A stretch of 64,000 nucleotides of DNA from an uncultured Bacillaceae bacterium (GCA_947497585.1 CANMHG010000001.1:124001-188000); one strand, 5' to 3'; positions 33,930 to 43,449 are shown, counted from the first letter of the stretch. Numbers and translations are program-made. The notes: a model not told the origin generated them from the letters alone.

Positions 33930-34004
33930 AATAAAAATAGGGCCATCCACATACCGTTCTGGTTAGTCCCGCAACGAGGCGATTAGATAGAGGTGGATGA
34001 CCCT
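33930..34004 (-). terminator. Terminator with a large structured loop
   Basis: Outer arms 33939-33950 and 33993-34004 pair over 12 bp; the single mismatch is a G-U pair only on the minus-strand RNA, which supports that direction. The 42-nt loop contains GCCTCGTTGCGGGAC, able to fold further. On the minus strand ATTTTTATTTTTTT follows. It terminates the thioredoxin-like gene. Confidence 0.8.
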
Positions 34005-34034
34005 TGTTTCTATTGTATGGTTATCAGGAGAAAG

Positions 34035-34607
34035 TTATACATTTACACTCTTAAGAAATGAAATTAAATCTTTCTTTACTTCATTCCAAAGATGTTCATC
34101 AGTTGCAAATTGTGCAGTTAAGGTAGATATAAATTGTTTAAAAGCTTGCTCATATTCAGGTGACTCTTTGGACGGAACTTCTTCTTTTAGTGTAGTAACG
34201 AGATCTTGTACATAAGGTGCTCTTGGCCCCCATTTCCCAATTTCGTTACCTTCGTTATCAAGTAATATGATAATTGGAATGGACCTTGCTGTTCCATTGG
34301 TTAAGTACTGATCCATAAGTTCTAAATTTTCATCTCTGATTAAATAGCGGGTTTCAATCAATCCTTCATTTGCAATTCTTAGGAAAATAGGGAGGTTCAC
34401 CATCGCGTCACCACACCAATCCGCTGTTAGGATTACAGCTTTTAAATCCTTTGGTGGAAGTGTATGTAAGAATTCAAGTTCCTCATTATTGATCTGAACT
34501 TGAACATGATTATATACATTTAATAAGTTTTCTTGATGTACTTTCATGCTTGATATATAGGTATGGGCATTTAATCCTTTTTCAAACCACGAGTTTAAAT
34601 TCTTCAT
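34035..34607 (-). CDS. Thioredoxin-fold protein with one active-site Cys
   Basis: 190 residues. A thioredoxin-like core with VILTADWCGDAMVNLPIF in place of WCGPC, so only the first Cys of the CXXC remains, plus the cis-Pro region RSIPIIILLDNEG. This fits the Bacillus group of thioredoxin-family proteins with a WCGD active site, possibly monothiol or bacillithiol-linked. GGAGG-type site upstream of ATG 34607. Divergent from coaA. Confidence 0.8.
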   Translation of the reverse strand: MKNLNSWFEKGLNAHTYISSMKVHQENLLNVYNHVQVQINNEELEFLHTLPPKDLKAVILTADWCGDAMVNLPIFLRIANEGLIETRYLIRDENLELMDQYLTNGTARSIPIIILLDNEGNEIGKWGPRAPYVQDLVTTLKEEVPSKESPEYEQAFKQFISTLTAQFATDEHLWNEVKKDLISFLKSVNV

Positions 34608-34780
34608 TTCTATTCCTCCTTATGGTAATCTCTGATTGTATACTTTATTATTTAGAATTACATTTAAAATAGCGTAAAATGTAAATAACTTCTACTATTT
34701 TGTCTTCAAACATGAGAAAATAGTAGGTATTACCTGAAAATATAGAGCAAACTAATGGCTTCAGACAGAAAGGTGCTAAT

Positions 34781-35734
34781 ATGCTGAAAGATTTAAATTA
34801 TACTTTACCCTATACAACATTTGACCGAGAAGAGTGGGCAAGCTTTGACACAACTTCTACGACAGCGCTTACAGAAACAGAAGTAAAGGACTTACAAGGA
34901 ATTAACCGACAAATATCAATGGACGAAGTTACACACATTTACCGCCCATTGACACGTCTATTACACTTATACTCACTAGCAACGAAGGATCGTCACCAAA
35001 TAACCACTTCGTTTCTTAATAATCGTATAAAAAAAGTCCCATTTATTATTGGGATTGCTGGAAGTGTAGCAGTTGGCAAAAGTACAACCGCCCGTTTGCT
35101 TCAACATTTACTCTCCACATTTCCTGAACATCCTAAAGTAGAACTAGTTACTACGGACGGATTCCTTTATCCGAATGAAATCCTTGAAGGGAGAGGAATC
35201 ATGAATCGAAAAGGATTTCCGGAGAGTTATGATACAGGAAGGCTTATTCAATTTTTAGCTGATTTAAAGACGGGTAAAAAAGAGGTAAAGGCACCTATTT
35301 ATTCCCACTTAGAGTACGATATTTTAAAAGGTGAGTTTCAACACGTTGTTGAACCAGATATTGTGATTGTTGAAGGAATCAATGTATTACAAGTTCAAAC
35401 CAATAAGCCTAAAAAGTCACACTCGCCACTGTTTGTTTCTGATTTCTTTGATTTCTCAATCTACGTAGATGCAGATGAAGAGAATTTATTAGAATGGTAC
35501 ATTGACCGCTTCAAAATTTTACGAAATACAGCGTTTAATAATCCTAAATCATATTTTCATCGCCATGCACATTTAACAGATGAAGAAGCTGTAAAATTTG
35601 CAACAGATATTTGGACGAATATTAATGGAAAGAATTTACGACTAAATATTTTACCAACTCGTACTAGAGCCAATTTGATTTTAGAAAAAGGGACAAACCA
35701 TTCAGTGTCCCGTATTAAATTAAGAACAATCTAA
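34781..35734 (+). CDS. coaA: Type I pantothenate kinase
   Basis: 317 residues, the normal length for bacterial CoaA. P-loop GSVAVGKST at residues 94-102, [28 protein letters not shown] and YSHLEYDI are all family hallmarks. Catalyses ATP-dependent phosphorylation of pantothenate, the first step to coenzyme A, in the cytosol. AGAAAGGTGC ribosome site precedes ATG 34781. Monocistronic with a terminator. Confidence 0.97.
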   Translation: MLKDLNYTLPYTTFDREEWASFDTTSTTALTETEVKDLQGINRQISMDEVTHIYRPLTRLLHLYSLATKDRHQITTSFLNNRIKKVPFIIGIAGSVAVGKSTTARLLQHLLSTFPEHPKVELVTTDGFLYPNEILEGRGIMNRKGFPESYDTGRLIQFLADLKTGKKEVKAPIYSHLEYDILKGEFQHVVEPDIVIVEGINVLQVQTNKPKKSHSPLFVSDFFDFSIYVDADEENLLEWYIDRFKILRNTAFNNPKSYFHRHAHLTDEEAVKFATDIWTNINGKNLRLNILPTRTRANLILEKGTNHSVSRIKLRTI

Positions 35735-35750
35735 CCCAACGTATTTTACA

Positions 35751-35781
35751 GAACCATATCATGATTGGATATGGTTTTTTG
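35751..35781 (+). terminator. Intrinsic terminator of coaA
   Basis: AACCATATC/GATATGGTT stem followed by TTTTTG. Confidence 0.92.
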
Positions 35782-35837
35782 TGTTGAAAAATTTTACAGT
35801 TATAGATTAGTATATTATTAGTAAAGGAGTGATTACG

Positions 35838-36269
35838 ATGTTTATCGTTAATGTAGAAGGTGCAGTTTTAAATGGGGATAAGTGGTTAATTATAAAACGT
35901 AGTGAAAAGGAAGAGCACGCTGGTGGAATGCTTTCTTTAGTTGGTGGGAAGGTTGATTTGGAAGGGAACTCGCAGGATATATTAGAGAGAACAGTTAAGC
36001 GGGAGATTCTTGAAGAAGTAAATATTGAAGTTAAAGATAAAGTCACGTATCTACATAATACATCATTTGTAACGGATAAAGGGGAGCATGTGATTAACAT
36101 CGTATTCCTTTGTGAATATGCAAAAGGAGATGCCAAACCAAATTGTCCAGATGAGGTGTCAGACGTTTTATGGCTGACCTATGATGAGGTGATGAATCAT
36201 CCGGGTATGCCAATTTGGCCAAAAGACAGTATAACTCATGCAGAGAACAGATTGAAAGAGCTAACATAA
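35838..36269 (+). CDS. Nudix hydrolase
   Basis: About 143 residues. SLVGGKVDLEGNSQDILERTVKREILEEVNI contains the Nudix box with REILEE intact. MFIVNVEGAVLNGDKWLIIKRSE is typical of MutT/ADP-ribose-type Nudix proteins. ATG 35838 follows AAAGGAGTG; GTG 35829 lies inside that ribosome site. Substrate unassigned. Confidence 0.87.
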   Translation: MFIVNVEGAVLNGDKWLIIKRSEKEEHAGGMLSLVGGKVDLEGNSQDILERTVKREILEEVNIEVKDKVTYLHNTSFVTDKGEHVINIVFLCEYAKGDAKPNCPDEVSDVLWLTYDEVMNHPGMPIWPKDSITHAENRLKELT

Positions 36270-36288
36270 AATGTTGGCTCTTTTTTTA
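36256..36288 (+). terminator. Intrinsic terminator
   Basis: AAGAGCTAACAT/ATGTTGGCTCTT stem with one G-U pair, followed by TTTTT; the left arm overlaps the end of the Nudix gene. Confidence 0.88.
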
Positions 36289-36371
36289 CACATAATTTAC
36301 CTCTGGAAAATAAAGTATGATTAAAGAGATGAAGATGTTGTTTCATCTGCAGTGACAAAGGAGTGTGCCAA

Positions 36372-36806
36372 ATGTATATACGAGTTGCGACACAAAAAGA
36401 CCTGGCAATTATTAAGAGTTATGAAAAGATAGTACAGGAAGAATCAACTGTAGGCTATTTAAAACATTACGATGACTTGCCTAGCATCAAGGCAAGCTTT
36501 GGAGGAAATAGTTATTATTTTGTTGCTATTCATCAAGGGAAATTACTAGGTTGGATATTAGTTGGTGAAACTGTTCATCCATTATTTAATGATCCAACAG
36601 GGATCATTTTAGAGCTTTATATTTTACCAGCAAATAGAGGGAAGGGCTATGGAAAATGGTTAATGAAACACTCATTATCCTTCTTAAAACAAAGAGGCTA
36701 CAAAACAGTTCAACTAAATGTTTTTTCAGGAAACCCTGCTTATAATTTGTACAAAGCTCTGGGGTTTACAGATGTGTCAACATTGATGGAAAAAAAGCTT
36801 TTTTAA
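36372..36806 (+). CDS. GNAT-family acetyltransferase
   Basis: About 144 residues. LYILPANRGKGYGKWLMKHSL is the acetyl-CoA-binding motif A (RGKGYG), and NLYKALGFTDVST is the C-terminal GNAT motif B. ATG 36372 is preceded by AAAGGAGTG at normal distance; GTG 36363 would overlap that site. Substrate unknown. Single gene. Confidence 0.85.
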   Translation: MYIRVATQKDLAIIKSYEKIVQEESTVGYLKHYDDLPSIKASFGGNSYYFVAIHQGKLLGWILVGETVHPLFNDPTGIILELYILPANRGKGYGKWLMKHSLSFLKQRGYKTVQLNVFSGNPAYNLYKALGFTDVSTLMEKKLF

Positions 36807-36841
36807 TTATAAAAAAAACTAAAAACCACCCCCATAACAAG

Positions 36842-36904
36842 AACATTCTTTTCGAAAGTTTTAACAGAAGCAAAAATAGGGAAAACTCCTAGAAAAAGAA
36901 TGTT
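36842..36904. repeat. Inverted repeat upstream of the 50-aa gene
   Basis: Perfect 11-bp arms AACATTCTTTT (36842-36852) and AAAAGAATGTT (36894-36904) enclose 41 nt and end just before the ribosome site of the 50-residue gene. Could be an attenuator or a terminator for the GNAT gene. Confidence 0.5.
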
Positions 36905-36918
36905 TATGAGGTGGTTAT

Positions 36919-37071
36919 ATGAACATGCTCCGTATTGATATTGATCAACTATTAGAAAACACTTCTTTTGATTATAAAGAAAAAGAATACGTTCCTGTTA
37001 TTCGTAGAATTGACATTGATCAACTACTTGAGAGTGAAAGAGATGTAACTATAAAGAAAGCTATTTCCTAA
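36919..37071 (+). CDS. 50-residue protein with a duplicated RIDIDQLLE motif
   Basis: The motif RIDIDQLLE occurs at residues 5-13 and again at about 29-37, separated by a charged, Tyr-containing linker. GAGGTGG lies just upstream of ATG 36919. The two motif copies use different codons at several positions, so the protein repeat is maintained. No family recognised; the motif looks like a short helical binding segment. Confidence 0.65.
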   Translation: MNMLRIDIDQLLENTSFDYKEKEYVPVIRRIDIDQLLESERDVTIKKAIS

Positions 37072-37080
37072 ACGAAACCA

Positions 37081-37371
37081 TTAAGGTACGTTCAAGTAAT
37101 CGTCTACATTACTGTAAAATTGGTAGCTTTCTTCTTCTTTAATAGCTGGAAATTCTGTTAAAGAGGTTTTTACAAATTGATCTGCTTCCACCACATAATC
37201 TCCATGTGCAGAAGGTGCTAAAGTCTCTTCCCATTTCCATGTTCCACCAGTTAAAGTAACATCACCATCAATGGTTAAGGTTACCTCATGAGGTACGCCA
37301 TTTATCACAATTACCCCATTTTGATTATTAGTTCTGAGCCATTCAGAAATTTCTTGTATAGATAGTTTCAA
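37081..37371 (-). CDS. Small hypothetical protein
   Basis: 96 residues, acidic, soluble; an N-terminal helix (SIQEISEWLRTNNQNG) precedes a beta-rich stretch (VIVINGVPHEVTLTIDGDVTLTGG). AAGGGGGAATA ribosome site upstream of ATG 37371. Convergent with the 50-aa gene, 9 bp apart. No function assigned. Confidence 0.65.
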   Translation of the reverse strand: MKLSIQEISEWLRTNNQNGVIVINGVPHEVTLTIDGDVTLTGGTWKWEETLAPSAHGDYVVEADQFVKTSLTEFPAIKEEESYQFYSNVDDYLNVP

Positions 37372-37427
37372 CGATTATTCCCCCTTGAAAAGATATCTAC
37401 CTTTACAATTCCCAACTCTTGCTTAAA

Positions 37428-38339
37428 TTATCTTGTAACCTGTTTCATCTTTCTCGTTTTTATTTCAGATAAAAATGTCTTCATTTCAGTTGCCATTTCC
37501 TCATATTGAAAAAACATCGTAAAAGCATGTAAAGCACCAAGTATTTTTACAGACTTGAAATAAGGTAGAGTTTGATTCAACTCGTCCATGAATCTTCGAA
37601 AACTATCACTAGCCCATTCGTCCTCACTAGGAATGAACAATACAGGACACTTAATTTCTTTAAACAGCTCTTCAAAATTAATTTGATAAAACTCTTCCAT
37701 AAATTCATCCATGACAATACGTGGCATCTTCCATCGGAACGTTCCTTCGGTTGTTTCAAAGACATTATTTTCAATTGTAGTTAAGATAAAGTCATTTAAA
37801 GAAAGTCCCGCATTAGTAATATTTGTCCTACCTGCATCAATTAATTCTTGCTTTGTTGGGAATTCTGGATATTGTTTTTCACGACGCTGCTGAAGAAGCT
37901 CCTTTAGTTTTTCTTCTTTTTCCTGTCCCGAAAGATTGTATACCCCGAAAGGACCAAACATATTTTGAGGGGGTCCTTCACAAATGAACGATAAAACTCT
38001 AGAGCCTAGACTAGGAATAGCCTTTACAGCTACATCCACCCCTAATGAACTTCCTACAATATGTACTTGGTCAAGCTTAAGCTCATCAAAAAGTCCAAGT
38101 AAATCTTCAACAAAATAATTCATTGTATAGCCACTTTCAGGTTTGTCGCTATCACCATGTCCACGAAATTCAGGAATAACAATGTTGTAATCATTCTCGA
38201 AATATGGAAGTAACGAATTCCAAACGGTTGTGTCACCGCTACTATAATGAAGAAAAACAATCGTTTCTGCATGCATCTTCTCGGTTAACAATACATTTAA
38301 ACGAACACCATTTGTTGTGACGAATCTTTGTTTCAACAT
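37428..38339 (-). CDS. Alpha/beta hydrolase
   Basis: About 303 residues. The fold is shown by FLHYSSGDTTVW (oxyanion region), IPEFRGHGDSDKP, nucleophile elbow VGSSLGVD (Ser in GXSXG), an acidic residue in FIPSEDEWAS and the catalytic His in LGALHAFTMF. The start at 38339 is favoured because AAGG lies 9 bp upstream. The upstream WYL regulator gene lies 76 bp away on the same strand and may control it. Substrate unknown. Confidence 0.85.
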   Translation of the reverse strand: MLKQRFVTTNGVRLNVLLTEKMHAETIVFLHYSSGDTTVWNSLLPYFENDYNIVIPEFRGHGDSDKPESGYTMNYFVEDLLGLFDELKLDQVHIVGSSLGVDVAVKAIPSLGSRVLSFICEGPPQNMFGPFGVYNLSGQEKEEKLKELLQQRREKQYPEFPTKQELIDAGRTNITNAGLSLNDFILTTIENNVFETTEGTFRWKMPRIVMDEFMEEFYQINFEELFKEIKCPVLFIPSEDEWASDSFRRFMDELNQTLPYFKSVKILGALHAFTMFFQYEEMATEMKTFLSEIKTRKMKQVTR

Positions 38340-38415
38340 ATACCTCATCCTTTTTTAGTGTATTCTATTATCATCATACAAAAACAAACCTGACAACAGT
38401 GTGTCAGGTTTAAAA

Positions 38416-39378
38416 TTAAGATTGGTATTTTTTTATTGTAGTAGATAATAGCTCTTTCATTTCATTACGAAGTGAGTGAGGTTTCATAATCTCTACTCCA
38501 TCAACAAAGCGTAGTGCGAATGAAAGGTAATTTTTCGGCGCATTGGTTTGTAAGGCAACTATATAAAAATCATCATTCTCTTCAACAATTTCACTTGATA
38601 TCATCTGGTGGTAGTCTTTAATAATGTAAAAGAGGGACTTTGAAACCTTAAGGAGTACCTGTGTATCTCCATGGCCATTGTATATTGCTTGTGAAGAGTG
38701 CTTTTCTATTTCGAAATCTTGTGGTAAAAAAAAGTTTTCTTCTTCTACTAACTTTATGTATTTAATTCGGTTAACTGCAAACATTCGCTCTTCTTTTCTT
38801 AATTCACAATAAGCAATTATATACCACAGGCCATCTTCATAAATAAGGCCATATGGATGAACTTTACGCTCCGTTAACTCCTGCTTTTTTGGGTGAAAAT
38901 AAGTAAGTATCAATTTCTTGTTTTGTTCAATTGATGTTGTGACAAGTTGGAACGGCTGCTGGTCAATTGCTGAAGGTTTTTGTTCCTTTATATTAAAGAC
39001 AATGCGTTTATGTAAATTCTGGTATTTAAAAGCTGTTTCATCATCTAGTACATTTATAATTTTTAAGTACGCAGTATTAATTGACCTTTGATGTCCAGGA
39101 ATCTCCACTTGGTTAACAATTTGTTCAGATAATAATAGAGAAAATACTTCCTCCTTTGTGAACATAATCGGAGGGATAAAATAATGATCAGCAATCGAAT
39201 AACCGCCTTCATTTCCTGGAAGGGCGATAACAGGAATACCCATTTCACTTAGAGCCTGGATATCGCGATAAATTGTTCGGGGTGTAACCTCGAAAAAGTT
39301 AGCTAATTCAGTTGCTGTGACTTTATTTTGCTTCTTTAATTTTAAGACAATGGCCATCAAACGATCAACTTTTTTCAT
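38416..39378 (-). CDS. WYL-domain transcriptional regulator (YafY/DeoR-type HTH)
   Basis: 320 residues. An N-terminal helix-turn-helix KVTATELANFFEVTPRTIYRDIQALSEMGIPV is followed by the WYL domain (LWYIIAYCELRKEERMFAVNRIKYI) and a C-terminal WCX-like extension. WYL regulators sense nucleic-acid or small-molecule ligands. Located directly upstream of the hydrolase gene on the same strand. ATG 39378; weak AGGAATA ribosome site. Confidence 0.88.
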   Translation of the reverse strand: MKKVDRLMAIVLKLKKQNKVTATELANFFEVTPRTIYRDIQALSEMGIPVIALPGNEGGYSIADHYFIPPIMFTKEEVFSLLLSEQIVNQVEIPGHQRSINTAYLKIINVLDDETAFKYQNLHKRIVFNIKEQKPSAIDQQPFQLVTTSIEQNKKLILTYFHPKKQELTERKVHPYGLIYEDGLWYIIAYCELRKEERMFAVNRIKYIKLVEEENFFLPQDFEIEKHSSQAIYNGHGDTQVLLKVSKSLFYIIKDYHQMISSEIVEENDDFYIVALQTNAPKNYLSFALRFVDGVEIMKPHSLRNEMKELLSTTIKKYQS

Positions 39379-39447
39379 ATATTCCTCATAGATTTATAGT
39401 TTATTCTGAGTATAAGGGAGTAAGGGGAGAAATTGCAAATTACCAGG

Positions 39448-40245
39448 TTATTCCTCCAACAAACATTTTACCTCAACCCCATAATGGTCAGATACGACAT
39501 TCTTGTTAACACCATTAAAAATGACCCTAGAATAATCCACCTTAAGATTTCTATTTGTTAGTATTAGATCAATTCTTAAATCTTTTTTGTTTTCACCCCA
39601 CCCGGCGATTTTACCTTTCACTGTTATACCATCGTCCTTTTCGTGAGCAAGTTTAAATGTGTCAACAAGACCTTGGTTGAGCAAATATTCATAGCCTTCA
39701 TACTCTAAGTTAGCATCATTATTAAAATCACCTAAAAGAAAAAGGTGCTCGTCCCAATTTAGATTTTCCTTTAGTTTATCTGCTTGATGTTTAAAAGGCT
39801 CTACCTTATCATGCCACCATCCCATGTGACAGGAATAAACAGAAATAGGCTTGCCATCGTAGTTAATTTTAGCCCCAACAATTTTACGTGTTTTTCCACT
39901 GTGTAAATCATTATTCATTGATACAAAAAAGGAACCTTCTCCTATTATTGGATGCTTTGATAAGATTGCTAAACCTTCCTCATATCTACCGTAAGCAAAA
40001 TGGGAAAGGTCCCAAATAATTGAATAATCTTTAACCCCCAATTGGATTAACTCTTGTAGAAGTACGTAGCCATAGTTACTTCTCTTGATTCTATCTGTCA
40101 CTAACTCATCGTCAATTAACTGACTTACTTCTTGTAATGCAATGACATCATACGTTTTTTCTTTTATCGTTTCAGCCAAGTATTTTATCTTCTCTACTTG
40201 ATTTTCCTCCTGCCAGGAATGACAGTTAAGTGTTAAGAGATTCAT
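39448..40245 (-). CDS. Endonuclease/exonuclease/phosphatase family protein
   Basis: 265 residues with the full DNase I-like metal hydrolase pattern: LLTLNCHSW, DVIALQEVSQ (metal-binding Glu), VYSCHMGWW, LLGDFNND (catalytic Asp/Asn) and VVSDHYGVEV (catalytic Asp-His). No signal peptide, so cytosolic. Could act on DNA, phospholipid or a phosphate ester; exact substrate unclear. Confidence 0.87.
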   Translation of the reverse strand: MNLLTLNCHSWQEENQVEKIKYLAETIKEKTYDVIALQEVSQLIDDELVTDRIKRSNYGYVLLQELIQLGVKDYSIIWDLSHFAYGRYEEGLAILSKHPIIGEGSFFVSMNNDLHSGKTRKIVGAKINYDGKPISVYSCHMGWWHDKVEPFKHQADKLKENLNWDEHLFLLGDFNNDANLEYEGYEYLLNQGLVDTFKLAHEKDDGITVKGKIAGWGENKKDLRIDLILTNRNLKVDYSRVIFNGVNKNVVSDHYGVEVKCLLEE

Positions 40246-40336
40246 CTATAATTACCTCACTTTAATATTAGTATTGTGTATTTTAGCAGAATGATTTCTA
40301 ATATAAAATAGATACAAATTTAATATCTATCATTCA

Positions 40337-40380
40337 ATCTTAAGAAATTCTTAAGATTTTTTATTATTAATTGTTAAGAT
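40337..40380 (+). promoter_or_regulatory. Candidate response-regulator box upstream of the two-component genes
   Basis: CTTAAGAAATTCTTAAG (palindrome, 40339-40355) is followed by direct repeats TTAAGAT at 40351-40357 and 40374-40380, 23 bp apart (about two turns). OmpR/PhoB-type regulators bind such direct repeats, so autoregulation is plausible. Confidence 0.45.
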
Positions 40381-40435
40381 TTACCGGTTACTATGAAAGT
40401 ACTAGATAATTGACTTGCTAGAAAGTAGGGTGACA

Positions 40436-41128
40436 ATGGATAAATATTTTGTGTTAGTTGTAGATGATGAAAAGGAAATTAGAGATGCAATAGAGATTTA
40501 TTTAAAAAATGAAGGAATTGTGGTGTTAAAGGCTAAAGATGGAGTTGAAGCATTAGAAATCTTAAATGAACAACAAATTCATCTGATCATTTTAGACGTT
40601 ATGATGCCAAAGCTGGATGGAATCTCGGCCACTTATAAAATCCGAGAGAACAAAAATATCCCTATTATTATTTTAAGTGCAAAAAGTGAAGATACCGATA
40701 AAATCTTAGGATTACAGGTTGGGGCAGATGACTATGTAACAAAGCCATTCAACCCTATGGAGCTAGTGGCAAGGGTAAAATCACAACTTAGAAGGTATGT
40801 TACCTTTGGAACGTATGAAGGCATAAATAAGGTTATTAATTTAAATGGGTTGACATTAGACCCATCAGCAAAAGAGGTAGCTGTTCATGGGGATCCAATA
40901 AAACTTACACCAATAGAGTACAAAATCGTTGGGCTTCTAATGACAAACGCTGGTCGGGTATTTTCTATTAATGAAATTTATGAAAGAGTGTGGAAAGAAC
41001 CTAACTTTAATGCTGAAAATACAGTAGCTGTACATATTCGGAAAATCCGTGAAAAGATCGAAATTGATGCAAAAAATCCGAGATATTTAAAGGTGGTGTG
41101 GGGTATTGGGTACAAAATGGAAAAGTAG
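40436..41128 (+). CDS. OmpR/PhoB-family response regulator
   Basis: About 230 residues. Receiver domain with acidic pocket VVDDEKE, phospho-acceptor Asp in LIILDVMMPK (about residue 54) and Lys in DDYVTKPFNP. The C-terminal winged-helix Trans_reg_C domain contains LTPIEYKIVGLLMTNAG and NTVAVHIRKIREKIE. ATG 40436 follows GTAGGGTGACA. The kinase gene overlaps its 3' end by about 23 bp. Likely regulates the downstream sortase and its substrate. Confidence 0.93.
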   Translation: MDKYFVLVVDDEKEIRDAIEIYLKNEGIVVLKAKDGVEALEILNEQQIHLIILDVMMPKLDGISATYKIRENKNIPIIILSAKSEDTDKILGLQVGADDYVTKPFNPMELVARVKSQLRRYVTFGTYEGINKVINLNGLTLDPSAKEVAVHGDPIKLTPIEYKIVGLLMTNAGRVFSINEIYERVWKEPNFNAENTVAVHIRKIREKIEIDAKNPRYLKVVWGIGYKMEK

Positions 41129-43340
41129 AATTATTATACTCTTTTATTCATTATTAATAACATTTGGTATAACTGGAGTGTTAACTTTCTTCGCGTTAGG
41201 GAGTACATACTTAAACAAAGATTATTTTCACTCACACAGTTTTCAGACTGAATATACAAACTTAGCCTGGTATATTACGATGTTTGAATTTAGTGATTTT
41301 ACAAAGGAAGATGCAAAGGCTGCCATTACAGTATCAGATGAAGATATAAATGAACATCGATACCGTTACGGTGACCTTCCAGAACAAATTAGCAACATTA
41401 ATGGCCAGTATGAAGGTCGTATTCAGGAGGCTATATCTTCCCAAAATCAAGAAATAGCGGAGGCACTTATCTCTGAAAGAGACACGAAGATAGAGGATAT
41501 TACAGCTAATTTTAAAAGTGATGAACATGTTCGTGCCAAAGTAAAAAAAGAGAAAGAACAGACAGTGGAGCGCTATTTTAAAGAAAGAGAAAGCTACCGT
41601 TCCGATTATGTGAGATATTCTCAAGATTTTCTTTACTATTTTGAAGAAAAGGGAACGGAGAATGTTTTCACTAATATCAATCTAGAAAAAAATGATTCAA
41701 TTGAATCTTATATAAATAGTCAAGATATATTGTTTAAGACTAGCTTCTCATTTTTAAGAGAGAATTTAATTCATAATAATGTTCATGGGTATGAGGAAAT
41801 CTTAGAGAATACAATTCCAGAAAATATTGGACTTATTGAAGGTGAAATTATTGTACCTAAATCAACTTCAAGTAGGATTTACAAAAACTATGAAAACTTT
41901 AAAATGAAGCAAAGTGTAGTAATCGTTTATATTGTTGCAGGTTTCATTGCATTACTATTAGGTATTTTCATTGCAAGAAAGGCGAAGGCGACAGAAATTG
42001 AACTAACATGGTGGAGGACTTGGTATTCTAAACTTCCAATTGATTCAAGAATCGTATTTTTACTGTTAACGACCTTTGGTACTTTTATTTCAATAGTTTT
42101 GTACATTAATCAATTTTTATATTTCTTTGACTATCCGCAAACATATGGCTTGGAACTCTTTGTCTGTATAATTACCGGTTCACTATTCATAGCTTTAACT
42201 ATGATCCAAGGTAATCTTATTTTTACAGAGATGAAGAATTGGAAAAAAGTTAAAGAACAATGGAAAGTCGGAATTAGCTTCACTTTGTGGGTTACGTTTA
42301 AGAAGCTTGTGAAAAGAATGCTAGAAAGCTTAAACGAAGCCTTTTTAAATCGAAGTACTGGAACACAGCTCTTCCTTGTACTAGGAATCGTATTTGGTTT
42401 AGGTGTAGCAGCTTTTATTGTATTTGTTCATCCAGTGTTTTTCCTTTTCTACTTGGTTCTTCTAGCGATAATAGGAATACCAATCGTTATGATATTGGTA
42501 CGTCGAGTAGGAGAGTTCAACCGAATTTATGAAAAAACAAATGAATTAGCAGCTGGAAAGATGGGGCCTAACCTAGAAATATCAGGAAGATCTATCTTAA
42601 CAAGTCTTGCAGAGAATATAAATGTTTTAAAACAAGGGGTAAAAGCATCACAAAATGCTCAAGCGAAAAGTGAGAGGTTAAAAACAGAATTGATAACAAA
42701 TGTAAGTCATGATCTACGAACACCACTAACCTCTATTATTTCATATGCTGAATTGCTCAAAAAAGAAGGTGTTTCTGATGAGGATAGAAATGCTTACCTT
42801 GAAATTATTGATCGTAAATCAAAACGTTTGAAGCTTTTGATAGAGGATTTATTTGAAGTATCTAAGATGGCTAGTGGAAATATGGAGCTTCATAAAGATA
42901 ATGTTGATCTTGTTCAGCTATTGCAACAGTCTCTTGCAGAATATGATGACAAAATTAAAGAATCTACTTTGCTATTTCGATTTAATACACCAGAAAAACC
43001 AATCAATGCAACGGTTGATGGGCAAAAACTGTGGCGAGTGTTTGATAATCTCATAGGAAACATAATAAAATACTCACTAGAAAATTCGAGAGTGTATATA
43101 AATATAGATGAAAAAGACGGTCAAGCCGAAATTTCATTTAAAAATGTATCTAAATATGAATTAAGTGAAAACATAGATGAGCTTTTTGAAAGGTTCAAAC
43201 GTGGTGACGTATCAAGACACACCGAAGGGTCAGGCTTAGGGCTTGCAATCGCAAAATCAATCATTGACCTCCATGAAGGAACTCTAGAACTTGATATTGA
43301 TGGTGATCTATTTAAAGTAACGATTGTTCTTAATCAATAG
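41106..43340 (+). CDS. Large multi-pass sensor histidine kinase
   Basis: 744 residues. One N-terminal membrane helix, an extracellular region to about residue 270 (charged, coiled-coil-like), then several more helices between 275 and 465, a HAMP-like linker, HisKA with NVSHDLRTPLTSI (His about 535) and HATPase_c with NLIGNIIKYS, DELFERFKRG and GSGLGLAIAKS. TTG 41106 is used; AAGGTGG lies about 10 bp upstream. Partner of the preceding response regulator. The extracellular part probably senses an envelope signal. Confidence 0.92.
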   Translation: MGTKWKSRIIILFYSLLITFGITGVLTFFALGSTYLNKDYFHSHSFQTEYTNLAWYITMFEFSDFTKEDAKAAITVSDEDINEHRYRYGDLPEQISNINGQYEGRIQEAISSQNQEIAEALISERDTKIEDITANFKSDEHVRAKVKKEKEQTVERYFKERESYRSDYVRYSQDFLYYFEEKGTENVFTNINLEKNDSIESYINSQDILFKTSFSFLRENLIHNNVHGYEEILENTIPENIGLIEGEIIVPKSTSSRIYKNYENFKMKQSVVIVYIVAGFIALLLGIFIARKAKATEIELTWWRTWYSKLPIDSRIVFLLLTTFGTFISIVLYINQFLYFFDYPQTYGLELFVCIITGSLFIALTMIQGNLIFTEMKNWKKVKEQWKVGISFTLWVTFKKLVKRMLESLNEAFLNRSTGTQLFLVLGIVFGLGVAAFIVFVHPVFFLFYLVLLAIIGIPIVMILVRRVGEFNRIYEKTNELAAGKMGPNLEISGRSILTSLAENINVLKQGVKASQNAQAKSERLKTELITNVSHDLRTPLTSIISYAELLKKEGVSDEDRNAYLEIIDRKSKRLKLLIEDLFEVSKMASGNMELHKDNVDLVQLLQQSLAEYDDKIKESTLLFRFNTPEKPINATVDGQKLWRVFDNLIGNIIKYSLENSRVYINIDEKDGQAEISFKNVSKYELSENIDELFERFKRGDVSRHTEGSGLGLAIAKSIIDLHEGTLELDIDGDLFKVTIVLNQ

Positions 43341-43410
43341 AATATTTAAATTGGATATCCAAAAGTAATGATAAAAATACTTTAAAATAATATTATAAGA
43401 TGCATTATCT

Positions 43411-43449
43411 TCCTGTAATTTCACATAATACCATTAGAAAATTACAGGA
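43411..43449 (+). promoter_or_regulatory. Hairpin overlapping the ribosome site of the sortase-substrate gene
   Basis: CCTGTAATTT (43412-43421) is a perfect complement of AAATTACAGG (43439-43448), with one further flanking pair. The right arm includes the first bases of the GGAGG ribosome site (43447-43451), so the stem could mask it. May act as a translational control element. Confidence 0.55.

Noticed and set aside
41334..41624. 96-residue minus-strand frame inside the kinase gene
   Set aside because: Opposite-strand shadow of the extracellular sensor coding region.
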